A stretch of DNA of 23,707 bases from Oscillospiraceae bacterium (GTDB lineage Bacteria; Bacillota; Clostridia; Oscillospirales; Ruminococcaceae). The notes under the pieces were generated by a model that worked only from the letters and a program-made list of their open reading frames with translations, ran no database searches and was not told where the DNA came from. Numbering within the stretch: position 1 is the first letter of the stretch; each line of letters begins with the position of its first letter. Shown piece by piece: positions 7,005 through 14,564 of this stretch. Position numbers and translations under genes: made by a program. The stretch lies in the NCBI GenBank assembly GCA_031253365.1, contig JAIRWE010000035.1, positions 1 to 23,707 on the forward strand. Reading direction: 5' to 3'.

Positions 7005-8366
7005 TTATTTTTGCGCGGCTTTGCGCTTTATTTCCCCCGGGATGTCGTTCGCCCAGGGGTGGTTGGCGACGACGGTTTCCTCCGACAGGATGTTAAGCGA
7101 TTTGACGCAGTTGTCTATAATTTGCTCTTCGTTGAGCATCATGTCGCGGTTAAAAATAAATTCGGCGTTTTCGGAAACCGTGCCGCCGCCGTGTTCAATC
7201 GAACGGTTGACAAACCACATCAATTCCGTCAAAGACGCCTGGAATTCCGTTTCGGTTTCGTTGGCGTCTAAATCAATGTCCGAATACATCGACTGAATAT
7301 TCATTTGATTGGGGTTGCCGCCGCTCCCGAAAATGCGGCTGTCCTTGGCGTCGAACCCCATCGCGTTTTCGATGACGGCTTTTTTGAAAATCCCGATAAT
7401 TTCGCGATAGTTTTCGGCGTTTACCTCGACTCGAAGCGTTTTCAGGTCGCCCGCCGCGCCGTCCACGCTGCGAACCTTTACCGCGCCGTAAGCGGCTAAA
7501 TTCCGTCTGAATTCTCCCAAATTTTCACCGTCATAATTGACCAGAACGAGCAGGGTGTTTCGCGGGTCTTCCTCCATGGCGTTCCAAAAGTTCGATAAAA
7601 TGAGGTTCAGCCCGTCTTGCAGCGATTTTACCGAGCTGATTAGCGGCGTTTCATCCCCGTCTCGCTTAAACGCGACCAAGGGGATTTTTTCCCAATTATA
7701 CCCGCCGGAAAGCCCGTTCCCTTCGGCGGTAATATACGCCCTGCCGTAGGGCGGAACACCGACCGGCTTATCGTTTTCGATTTCAAAATAATGCACCCCC
7801 GCCCCGTCGAAAACCTCCGCTTTCTCAATGACAGTCTCGCCGCCGCCCGAATAATCGATAACCTCGTAGATTCTTATGGCGTAGTCCAAACAGGTATGTT
7901 CAAAATCACGCCATCCGGGGATAACCTCGTAACCTTTCAGCCTTTTGAATTTAAGCGCGCCTTTTTCATAATAGGGGCAAATCCAAGCTATACCGTGATT
8001 GTAAGCGTCCTTCGCGATGTTTTTCATCATCCGCATGAATCCTCTGTCGAATATTTTCATCAGCTTGGCGTGGTAATCCGCGTCGTCGGCGCGAAGCGCC
8101 GGAGGCCGCCCCAAAAGATAATTGGTTTTTTGATTGACCATCTTGCGGTATTGATTGTCAACGGCTTTGTTGTCGGGTAAATTATACGCCGGTTCAAGTT
8201 CGCCCGTTTCCCCGATAACCGCCCTTTTTCGGTAAAGAATGTCCTGCCGCCCGGCGAAATAGTCCTCGCCCAAAAGCATAAGTCTTCTTCTTTCGGAGGC
8301 TTTAAACCGTAAAATCTCCCTTTGAATGAATTCCCTGTCAACCCTTTTTCTGAAATCAAATTGCAT
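7005..8366 (-). CDS. phage portal protein, SPP1 gp6 type (isolated)
   Basis: This 453-residue protein resembles the SPP1 gp6 portal family, whose ring of about twelve subunits forms the DNA gate at one vertex of a tailed-phage head. Key regions are DYFAGRQDIL (35-44), NLPDNK (62-67), KMVNQKTNYLLGRP (75-88), and a later ISSVKSLQDGLN region followed by NPNQMNIQSMYSDIDLDANETE, all typical of the clip/stem region. I start at ATG 8366 because AAAGGAG lies about 7 bases upstream. The frame stays open to 8741, but that extension has a low-complexity composition and runs antisense into the next gene. Length is near complete for the family. No terminase, scaffold, capsid or tail gene is present, so it is either a prophage remnant or a domesticated gene. 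No clear promoter is seen. Confidence 0.88.
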   Translation of the reverse strand: MQFDFRKRVDREFIQREILRFKASERRRLMLLGEDYFAGRQDILYRKRAVIGETGELEPAYNLPDNKAVDNQYRKMVNQKTNYLLGRPPALRADDADYHAKLMKIFDRGFMRMMKNIAKDAYNHGIAWICPYYEKGALKFKRLKGYEVIPGWRDFEHTCLDYAIRIYEVIDYSGGGETVIEKAEVFDGAGVHYFEIENDKPVGVPPYGRAYITAEGNGLSGGYNWEKIPLVAFKRDGDETPLISSVKSLQDGLNLILSNFWNAMEEDPRNTLLVLVNYDGENLGEFRRNLAAYGAVKVRSVDGAAGDLKTLRVEVNAENYREIIGIFKKAVIENAMGFDAKDSRIFGSGGNPNQMNIQSMYSDIDLDANETETEFQASLTELMWFVNRSIEHGGGTVSENAEFIFNRDMMLNEEQIIDNCVKSLNILSEETVVANHPWANDIPGEIKRKAAQK

Positions 8367-8559
8367 AACGCGTCTCCTTTCTCGGCAACTTTGTAATAAC
8401 CGGCGCCCTCGGCAACTCCATGATACCGCCGTTTTTCCGCGAACGGTGCCAATTTTCGTTGCCCGCGCAACGCGGCGCGAATAAACGGCAAGGTCGCCGC
8501 AAACGGAAACCCTGAAAGCCCGATATGTAAACCGCTCAAAGAAAAATTTCATAAAACTG

Positions 8560-8588
8560 TTGAAAAACCCCCTGAAAGGTGATAGAAT
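8560..8588 (+). promoter_or_regulatory. promoter of the adaptor-permease operon
   Basis: TTGAAA (8560-8565) and TAGAAT (8583-8588) are 17 bases apart, with one mismatch to consensus in each box. The leader would be about 25 bases long, with AAGGA at 8606-8610 ahead of the ATG at 8620. Confidence 0.7.
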
Positions 8589-8619
8589 GGGTGTATAAAT
8601 TGTACAAGGAACGCGGAAT

Positions 8620-9588
8620 ATGAAAAAGAACGCACGTTTTTTAACTGTTTTGGCGGCTGTTTTTTCTTTTACCTCCTGCTTTTTCTTCCCCGATGAAGAG
8701 CCGATTTTGGAACCCCCCACCATAATGCAGGATGAGGTCACTTATGTGACATATACGGCGCGGCGCGGCGAAATTGTCAATCGTGTCGTGACGACGGGTT
8801 ATGTTTCCTCCCGCACGCAGGCGGACTGCTTTTTCACCGACTATACGGGGCGGTTAAAGACTATCTATCCGCGCCCCGGTGATTTCGTCAGCGAGGGGGA
8901 GCTTATCGCGGAATTTGACGTAGGCGAGCTTGAGTTTGATTTGGAAGCCGCCCGTTTGAACGCGGAAACAGCGGCTTTGGTTTACGCGGCGACGGGGGCG
9001 CAGGCGGATAAGCTCGCGCTTGAGTTGGCGCAAAATACGTATGAACAATACCGCGCCCGCATGGACGGGGCGAAAATTTACGCTCCCATGTCGGGGCAGG
9101 TTTCTTTCGTGGAAAGGCTGAGCCCCGGGGAGGAGGTCAATCCTTACCGCGTTTTGGCGTGTATAATAATCCCCGATGATTTGCACGTCACCGCGACGGC
9201 GACCGACACGAGCGCCTACAATAAGGGCGACGCGGTAACGATAAAAATCGGCGGCGACGAGTATGAGGGTGTGATTACCCGAACCCCGTGGGACGCACGC
9301 GGCGAAGGCGCGGAGGACGTAAACGCCCTGTGGGCGGATTTTGTCAACGGTGCTCCGACGTTTTCGGATTTGGGCAGATTGGCCGATATTATTCTGGTAA
9401 GGAATAAAAACGAGGACGCCGTGATTATTCCGAAAAATCTCGTGAAAAACTTGGACGGCAGAACCTACGTGCAGATTTTCGAGGACGGCGAGAAAAAGGA
9501 CGTTGACGTGGTGACGGGCATTTCCAACGCCACGGAGATAGAAATTGTCAGCGGTCTGAAAGCGGGTCAGCAGGTGGTTGTAAGATAG
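8620..9588 (+). CDS. membrane-fusion (HlyD/MacA-like) efflux adaptor, lipoprotein
   Basis: This 322-residue adaptor would sit outside the membrane and bridge an ABC or similar export permease to its surroundings. The N-terminus has two lysines, a hydrophobic stretch and a lipobox-like FTSC with C20, so a lipid anchor is likely. The lipoyl (barrel-sandwich) halves are visible as GRLKTIYPRPGDFVSEGE and KIYAPMSGQVSFVERLSPGEEV. They flank a helical hairpin of only about 45 residues, shorter than in TolC-docking MacA. A beta-barrel and a C-terminal membrane-proximal domain ending in EIVSGLKAGQQVVV follow. The permease gene begins 37 bases downstream, so the two very likely work together, exporting an unknown compound or a peptide. 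The start is supported by AAGGA 9 bases upstream and a good promoter. Confidence 0.88.
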   Translation: MKKNARFLTVLAAVFSFTSCFFFPDEEPILEPPTIMQDEVTYVTYTARRGEIVNRVVTTGYVSSRTQADCFFTDYTGRLKTIYPRPGDFVSEGELIAEFDVGELEFDLEAARLNAETAALVYAATGAQADKLALELAQNTYEQYRARMDGAKIYAPMSGQVSFVERLSPGEEVNPYRVLACIIIPDDLHVTATATDTSAYNKGDAVTIKIGGDEYEGVITRTPWDARGEGAEDVNALWADFVNGAPTFSDLGRLADIILVRNKNEDAVIIPKNLVKNLDGRTYVQIFEDGEKKDVDVVTGISNATEIEIVSGLKAGQQVVVR

Positions 9589-9625
9589 GCTGCCCGGCAT
9601 CATTGATTTAGGCAGGTAAGTTGCT

Positions 9626-12427
9626 TTGTTTACCGTTTTATTTCGGAAAATGCTCAGTACAAAGTGGATGGTTTTGTGCCTTTTGGTCGGCTTCATAATG
9701 GCGGCGGGCATGATGTGTACCGTTCCGATATACATGGACGCGTCCTTGCAGCGGCTGTTGATTAAGGATATGGAGGAGTATCAGCTGGAAACGGACGCCT
9801 TTCCGGGTGAATACAATGTCTGGCTTGAAATAAGAACGGGAGCCCCCGCCGACGCCGTGCGCGAAGTGAGCGAAATCCTTCCCGAATTCGCCGACGGGCG
9901 CGTAAAGAGGCTCGGCGTTCCCGTGAGTTCGCGGAAAACCGTTGTCCGCGACAGTATGCTCTATATCATAAAGGGTTCGGTAAGCGCGGGTAGCAGCCAT
10001 TCCACCAGTCGCGTAAGGGTTTCGGCAATGACGGGTTTCGCCGCCCATATCAACCTGACAAGCGGGCGAATGTATTCAAAAACGGACGAGGACGGGGTAA
10101 TTGAAGCCGTGGTTTCGGAGCTTGCCCTCAAAACGCTGGGAATATCGATAGACGGCGAATATGAAATCAGCCCGTCTGAAGCCTCCCGCGAGCGTTTCAA
10201 GGTTCGTGTGGTCGGCGTTTTTGAGCCGTCCGACGAAAAAGACGTTTACTGGTCTGAAAAAATGGATTCTTATATGTCCGCGCTTGTTGTGGATTATGAT
10301 TATTACCTAAACACGCTTCTGCCGTCCGGAATGGTTTCCGTATCCGAAATATACGCACGTTACGGGCTGGATTACCGAAAACTCGACATGAACAGAATAG
10401 GCGCGATTACCGCCTCCATACGGGAGGATTTTTCGGTGTACCGCGAAATGGGTTTCAACTTTCAAATGGACGTGTACGACATTCTGTTTGAATATGTTGA
10501 CAGGGCGGCGAGTCTGACCCGCGTTCTCTGGGCTTTGCAAATCCCCGTGATGATTATGCTGGGTTTTTATCTCTTCATGGTTTCGCGGCTGAACGTGGAG
10601 CGGGAACGCAACGAGATTTCGCTTTTGAAAAGCCGCGGCGCGTCCGGAGGGCAGATTTTCTCGCTTTACGCCATGCAAACGGGCGTGCTGGGGTTGGCGT
10701 CGTTTATTCTCGCGCCGTTTGTGGGTTTGGCTCTGTGCCGCTTCCTCGGGGTGTCGGACGGATTTTTGGAATTTGTCAATCGGCGGGGCTTATCCGCGAA
10801 AATCACGGGCGTCGCGTTAATTTACGCTTTGTTGGCGGTCGTCGTGTTTTTTGTAATGACGATGCTCCCGATTATCCCCGCGTCGCGGCTTTCAATCGTG
10901 CAGTACAAGCAAAGCCGCGTAAAAACCGCCAAAACGCCGCTGTGGGAAAAATTTATGGTTGATTTTATCCTAATCGGGGCGGGGCTGGCGTTTTTGTACC
11001 TTTATACCGCGGACGTCAAAAAGGCGATTGAGGAAAATCGGTTTATGCCCACGGGGGAAGTCGACCCCCTGCTTTTTGTGTTTTCATCCTGCCTGATAAT
11101 GGGGTTGGGGCTGTTTTTCCTGCGGATTTACCCTTTCGCGCTCTTTTTGATTTACAGGCTGGGCAGGTATTTTTGGAACCCTTCGCAGTACATCGCGATT
11201 ACTACCGTTCGCAGAAGCGACGGCGGGGAGCGGTTTTTGATGCTGTTTTTGGTAATCACGTTTTCACTCGGAATTTTTTCCGCGAATACCGCCCGCACGA
11301 TTAACAACAACAAGTCCGACATGATATACTATTCCAACGGCGCGGACGTCACTTTGAAGGAATACTGGCTTTCGAGCGACGAAAGCGGCGGGGATTCCTC
11401 TTTTTCCTATCAGGAAACCGATTTCGCGAAATACGAGAACTTGGCGGGGGTTAAAACCGCTGCCAAGGTTCTCCGCAACGAATCGGTCAGGGTAACCTCG
11501 GACGCTTCGGGCAGAACACAAACCGTAACCTTAATGGCGGTCGAACCCGACAAATTCGCTCAGACCGCTTGGTTTCGCGATGATTTGCTTCCCGTTCACT
11601 GGTGGAATTACTGTAACGCGCTGACCGAATATAAATCGGGAATCGTCATTTCCCGCTTCCTCGGCGAAAGTTTAGACCTTAAATTGGGCGACCGCGTGTC
11701 GGTAAAATGGGGAAGGAACAACTTGATAAACGCGTCGGTTATCGCCGTAACCGACTGGTGGCCCGGAATCAATCCTTACGGGGCCAAAGGGAGCGATTCC
11801 GAGAAACCCTTCGCCGTTATGAATTATAACTTTATCCGCGCGCAAACCGAACTTGAACCGTATGAAATATGGCTTAAAATGGAAAAGGGCGCGGAGAGCG
11901 AAGCGCTCTACGACGACATAAAAGCGAACAGACTCCCCATTCAGACTCTCGCCGATTCGTCGCAGCTGTTAATCGCGGAGAAGACCGACCCGCGGCTTCA
12001 AGGCATGAACGGCGCGCTGACCCTCGGCTTTGTGGTTATTATGATAATGGCGGTAATCGGCTTTTTAATCTACTGGATTTTGTCGATAAAAGGGCGAACG
12101 CTTCTTTTCGGTGTAATGCGGGCGATGGGGCTCAGCGTTCGCGAGATAATAGGCGTTCTCGGTTACGAGCAGTTATTGGTGTCGGGGGCGTCAATCGCGG
12201 CGGCGTTTGTAATCGGCGGCGTGACAAGCAATCTGTTCGTTCCGCTGTTCCAGAATATGTACGCCGTTTCCGAACAAATTCCGCCTTTTTATGTCGCCGC
12301 CGCCCGTTTGGATTATATAAGGCTGTATATGATTATTGCCGTAATGCTGGGGGCGGGGTTCGCCGTACTCGGCGGAATTTTGAAGAATATAAACGTCAAC
12401 AAGGCTTTGAAGTTAGGAGAAGATTGA
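9626..12427 (+). CDS. FtsX-like ABC transporter permease
   Basis: This 933-residue membrane protein has two FtsX-type units. One membrane helix (about residues 14-36) precedes a large extracytoplasmic domain of about 260 residues. A cluster of helices from about 300 to 570 follows, then a second extracytoplasmic domain (about 575-785) and three or four final helices. The segment with RAMGLSVREIIGVLGYEQLLVSG is the conserved cytoplasmic coupling region of these permeases. It lacks any Walker motif, so it needs a separate ATPase, which is not found next to it. The start is TTG at 9626, because residues from there give a short basic leader before the first helix; ATG 9650 is an alternative. It would act with the upstream adaptor as a MacB-like mechanotransmission exporter. 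The substrate is unknown. Confidence 0.9.
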   Translation: MFTVLFRKMLSTKWMVLCLLVGFIMAAGMMCTVPIYMDASLQRLLIKDMEEYQLETDAFPGEYNVWLEIRTGAPADAVREVSEILPEFADGRVKRLGVPVSSRKTVVRDSMLYIIKGSVSAGSSHSTSRVRVSAMTGFAAHINLTSGRMYSKTDEDGVIEAVVSELALKTLGISIDGEYEISPSEASRERFKVRVVGVFEPSDEKDVYWSEKMDSYMSALVVDYDYYLNTLLPSGMVSVSEIYARYGLDYRKLDMNRIGAITASIREDFSVYREMGFNFQMDVYDILFEYVDRAASLTRVLWALQIPVMIMLGFYLFMVSRLNVERERNEISLLKSRGASGGQIFSLYAMQTGVLGLASFILAPFVGLALCRFLGVSDGFLEFVNRRGLSAKITGVALIYALLAVVVFFVMTMLPIIPASRLSIVQYKQSRVKTAKTPLWEKFMVDFILIGAGLAFLYLYTADVKKAIEENRFMPTGEVDPLLFVFSSCLIMGLGLFFLRIYPFALFLIYRLGRYFWNPSQYIAITTVRRSDGGERFLMLFLVITFSLGIFSANTARTINNNKSDMIYYSNGADVTLKEYWLSSDESGGDSSFSYQETDFAKYENLAGVKTAAKVLRNESVRVTSDASGRTQTVTLMAVEPDKFAQTAWFRDDLLPVHWWNYCNALTEYKSGIVISRFLGESLDLKLGDRVSVKWGRNNLINASVIAVTDWWPGINPYGAKGSDSEKPFAVMNYNFIRAQTELEPYEIWLKMEKGAESEALYDDIKANRLPIQTLADSSQLLIAEKTDPRLQGMNGALTLGFVVIMIMAVIGFLIYWILSIKGRTLLFGVMRAMGLSVREIIGVLGYEQLLVSGASIAAAFVIGGVTSNLFVPLFQNMYAVSEQIPPFYVAAARLDYIRLYMIIAVMLGAGFAVLGGILKNINVNKALKLGED

Positions 12428-12430
12428 ACC

Positions 12431-13192
12431 TTGCAAAAAATATTGGGATATGTGCGCCGCGCCTGCCGTGAATTTGACTTGATTCAAAACGGGGACAGGA
12501 TAGCCGTGGGCGTTTCGGGAGGCAAGGACAGCCTTGTTTTGCTCGCCGCTTTAACGAAAATGCGCTTGTTTTCCGAATATGACTACGGCGTTCACGCCGT
12601 TACGCTTGACCCGTGTTTCAGCGGCGGCGGGGATTTTGACGGCGTCGGGCGTTTTTGCGACAGGCTGAACGTACCCTTCACGCTTATAAGAACCGATATA
12701 GCCGAAATAGTTTTCAACATACGCAAGGAACATAATCCCTGCTCGCTATGCGCGAAAATGCGCCGAGGCGCCCTGCACGACGCGGCGAAAGCCGCCGGTT
12801 GCAACAAAATCGCGCTGGCGCACAGTTACGACGATGTAATCGAAACCTTTATGATGAACCTGTTCAAAGAGGGGAGGATAGGTTGTTTTTCCCCGAAAAG
12901 CTACCTCTCGCGAAAGGATTTGACGCTTATACGCCCGTTGGTGTTCGCGCCGGAAAGCGCGGTCGTCGGCTGTTGCAAGCGAAACGGCTTTGAAATCATC
13001 AAATCTCCCTGCCCGGTTGACAAGAAAACCTATCGGCAAAAAACAAAGGAGTTTTTGCGGCAAAAGGAATATGAGGACGGCGGTTTTAAGCACAGAATAT
13101 TTACCGCCCTAAGGAAAAGCGGCGTCAACGGTTGGGGTTTCGCGCCGTGTACGGGGACGGATAAAGGGTTCGCAAATGACTGTAAATCTTGA
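12431..13192 (+). CDS. ttcA: TtcA-like tRNA 2-thiocytidine synthetase family protein
   Basis: This 253-residue PP-loop ATPase would adenylate cytidine 32 of certain tRNAs and replace the oxygen with sulfur. The PP-loop is S29-G-G-K-D-S34. A CxxC at C104 and C107 (CSLCAKMRRGAL) and a third cysteine, C194 (SPCP), match the three ligands of the [4Fe-4S] cluster in TtcA, so the enzyme is probably oxygen-sensitive. The protein is slightly shorter than E. coli TtcA. The start is TTG 12431, with AGGAGA at about 12415-12420 inside the end of the permease gene, which is 3 bases away. Its end overlaps the next gene by 17 bases. Related PP-loop families modify other positions, so the exact target base is an inference. 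Confidence 0.88.
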   Translation: MQKILGYVRRACREFDLIQNGDRIAVGVSGGKDSLVLLAALTKMRLFSEYDYGVHAVTLDPCFSGGGDFDGVGRFCDRLNVPFTLIRTDIAEIVFNIRKEHNPCSLCAKMRRGALHDAAKAAGCNKIALAHSYDDVIETFMMNLFKEGRIGCFSPKSYLSRKDLTLIRPLVFAPESAVVGCCKRNGFEIIKSPCPVDKKTYRQKTKEFLRQKEYEDGGFKHRIFTALRKSGVNGWGFAPCTGTDKGFANDCKS

Positions 13193-14231
13193 TTTGCCCA
13201 AGCAAGTGCTTGAAGTTTTTGAAAAACTCGGCGCGCACGGCTATGACGTCTATGTCTACGGGGAATGTGTCAGGCTTCTCATAAAGGGGCAAACACTCCT
13301 TGATTTTGATGTTATCACCAACGCGAAATTGAGCCGAATAAGGGCGATATTCGACGGATACAACATTTTGGAGGACAATCCCGACAGGGAAGAACTGGTT
13401 GTGACGGTTCTCGGCGTCGCCGTTTCAATCAGAACCTGTGACGCCGTCGATGATTGGTCGGCGGGAAACGCTTTTACCGTCGACGCGATTGCTTACAACC
13501 CCGAAAAGGGCTTCACAGACCCGTTCGGCGGCTTAAACCACATAAACGGCGGCGTCGCCGCGTTTACGCCGAACGGCGCGAAGCCGGAGAACGTGCTTTC
13601 GGCGTTGGTATGGTGTTCCGAGGAGGAGTATACGCTCGCTCCTGAAACGAGTAAGGCGGTTTTCGGCTTAATCCCCGAACTTTCCGGGTTGTCGCCCGCG
13701 TCGTTGCGCCGCGATTTGGAGCGCGTCATCATGGGGAAAAGGGCGGGCGCCGTTTTGGCGGAATATGCCGAGGTCTTTTTTGCTTTTATCCCGGAATTTA
13801 AGCCGCTCAGGGGCTATACGGATTTTTATTCCCGCTGCGTTAAATGCGTGGGAAGCTCTTCGCCCGTATTGAACCTGCGTTACGCCCTGCTGTTTTGCGA
13901 ACTGGGGAAACCCGATTGTTATTCCCGCGATTGCGACGATAACACGCATTATTGGGGTCACGCCGAACGCGCCCGCATTTACGCGGAAAGGATTATGATT
14001 AGGCTGGGCTGCCTTGCGGAAGACATAAAGGAAGTCGGTCTTATCATAGAAAACCGCGATAAAATCCCGCGTGCGAACGACGTCGATATAAAAAATTTGC
14101 TTGACGAATACCCCTTCGGGCTTTTGAAGTTGCTGTTGCTTTTTAAATGCGCGGAAATCCGCGCCAAAAACGACCCGCGAACAGAACACGAGGCGCTGAA
14201 CTATAAACATTTGGCAGGACAGATTACATGA
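13176..14231 (+). CDS. degenerate paralogue of CCA-adding nucleotidyltransferase
   Basis: This 351-residue protein follows the layout of the CCA enzyme at 757-2070 but has lost most catalytic motifs. GGCVRD has become G29-E-C-V-R-L34. The metal pair survives as D43-F-D45. Motif B RRDFTVNA is now G97-N-A-F-T-V-D-A, keeping FT but losing the RRD. Motif C (LRxxRF) is replaced by LSALVWCSEEE. The HD pair in HDMGKP is C241-E242 in CELGKP. The C-terminal tail is also shorter. The frame is intact and the start (ATG 13176) overlaps ttcA by 17 bases, so it appears to be translated and under selection rather than a pseudogene. A tRNA-binding or regulatory role alongside the TtcA-like enzyme is my inference; a narrow or altered nucleotidyltransferase is the alternative. 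Confidence 0.8.
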   Translation: MTVNLDLPKQVLEVFEKLGAHGYDVYVYGECVRLLIKGQTLLDFDVITNAKLSRIRAIFDGYNILEDNPDREELVVTVLGVAVSIRTCDAVDDWSAGNAFTVDAIAYNPEKGFTDPFGGLNHINGGVAAFTPNGAKPENVLSALVWCSEEEYTLAPETSKAVFGLIPELSGLSPASLRRDLERVIMGKRAGAVLAEYAEVFFAFIPEFKPLRGYTDFYSRCVKCVGSSSPVLNLRYALLFCELGKPDCYSRDCDDNTHYWGHAERARIYAERIMIRLGCLAEDIKEVGLIIENRDKIPRANDVDIKNLLDEYPFGLLKLLLLFKCAEIRAKNDPRTEHEALNYKHLAGQIT

Positions 14232-14259
14232 ATAAATGAATAAATGAATAAATGAATAA
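14228..14259 (+). repeat. four perfect tandem copies of ATGAATAA
   Basis: The 8-base unit ATGAATAA is repeated four times without mismatch, starting at the stop codon region of the preceding gene (TGA 14229-14231). Each copy holds an ATG and nearby in-frame stops in shifted frames. It is immediately followed by an A/G-rich stretch that serves as the ribosome binding site of the next small gene. Confidence 0.9.
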
Positions 14260-14279
14260 AAAAGAAAGGGGGGGATGCT

Positions 14280-14498
14280 TTGGGTAGTTTTTGTTGGCTT
14301 GATTTTATAGACTTATGTCATAAAATTTTCGGAGATTCCGGTCCAAACTCTTACGGTTTCGGTTCCTACGGTTTCGGCTCTTACGGTTTCGGCTCTTATG
14401 ATTCCCAAGGCTCGTATATTCCCTCCCCGATTGAATTGATGATGTTGAGCGCGAGTGAGCCGCTCAATATGTTCGGCTACGGAATCGATATAATATGA
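14280..14498 (+). CDS. small protein with SYGFG repeats, unknown function
   Basis: I do not recognise this 72-residue protein. The only in-frame start after the upstream stop is TTG 14280, with AAAGG at 14265-14269 and a G-run between them. The N-terminal 20 residues are hydrophobic and acidic with two cysteines (C5, C13) and aromatic residues. Residues 24-40 hold three exact SYGFG units plus a final SY, then a serine/glycine stretch. The C-terminal third is hydrophobic (IELMMLSASEP, FGYGIDII). There is no clear signal peptide. Low-complexity aromatic-glycine repeats can drive self-association or phase separation in other proteins; that is an analogy only. The gene sits between the degenerate CCA paralogue and an RBS hairpin. 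Its coding status rests on the ribosome site and codon-level repeat. Confidence 0.6.
   Translation: MGSFCWLDFIDLCHKIFGDSGPNSYGFGSYGFGSYGFGSYDSQGSYIPSPIELMMLSASEPLNMFGYGIDII
14349..14399 (+). repeat. in-frame 15-bp repeat encoding SYGFG
   Basis: Three 15-base units of the type TCTTACGGTTTCGGC, differing at two synonymous positions, plus a partial fourth unit, encode the SYGFG repeats of the small protein. Variation only at third positions supports translation in this frame. Confidence 0.8.
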
Positions 14499-14564
14499 GG
14501 CAACCTCCGAAAACCCCCTTTCGCCGCTTTTCGGTCTGCCTGAAAAAGGTTTTCGGAGGTTGCC
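14499..14564 (+). promoter_or_regulatory. hairpin enclosing the ribosome binding site of the downstream gene
   Basis: GGCAACCTCCGAAAACC (14499-14515) is exactly complementary, inverted, to 14548-14564, giving a 17-bp stem with a 32-base loop. The right arm contains the Shine-Dalgarno GGAGG (14555-14559) and ends directly before the ATG at 14565. The left arm starts directly after the stop of the small SYGFG gene. In the folded RNA the ribosome site is fully paired, so translation of the next gene should need unfolding, for example by a ribosome arriving from the small gene or by a binding protein. There is no U-run after the stem, so it is not an intrinsic terminator. Confidence 0.75.

Noticed and set aside
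8381..8417. CTCGGCAACT direct repeat upstream of the portal gene (8381-8390 and 8408-8417)
   Set aside because: Ten bases and two copies only, with no promoter to relate it to; too little to call an operator.
8367..8741. In-frame extension upstream of the portal ATG (125 codons)
   Set aside because: The composition is low complexity, it runs antisense into the adaptor gene, and a strong AAAGGAG site supports the ATG at 8366.
13668..14210. 180-codon minus-strand open frame opposite the CCA paralogue
   Set aside because: Antisense to an intact frame with recognisable homology; no promoter or ribosome site seen.
14211..14239. TTGGCA plus AT-rich repeat as a promoter for the SYGFG gene
   Set aside because: No acceptable -10 box at 16-18 bases; the AT-rich part is the tandem repeat itself.
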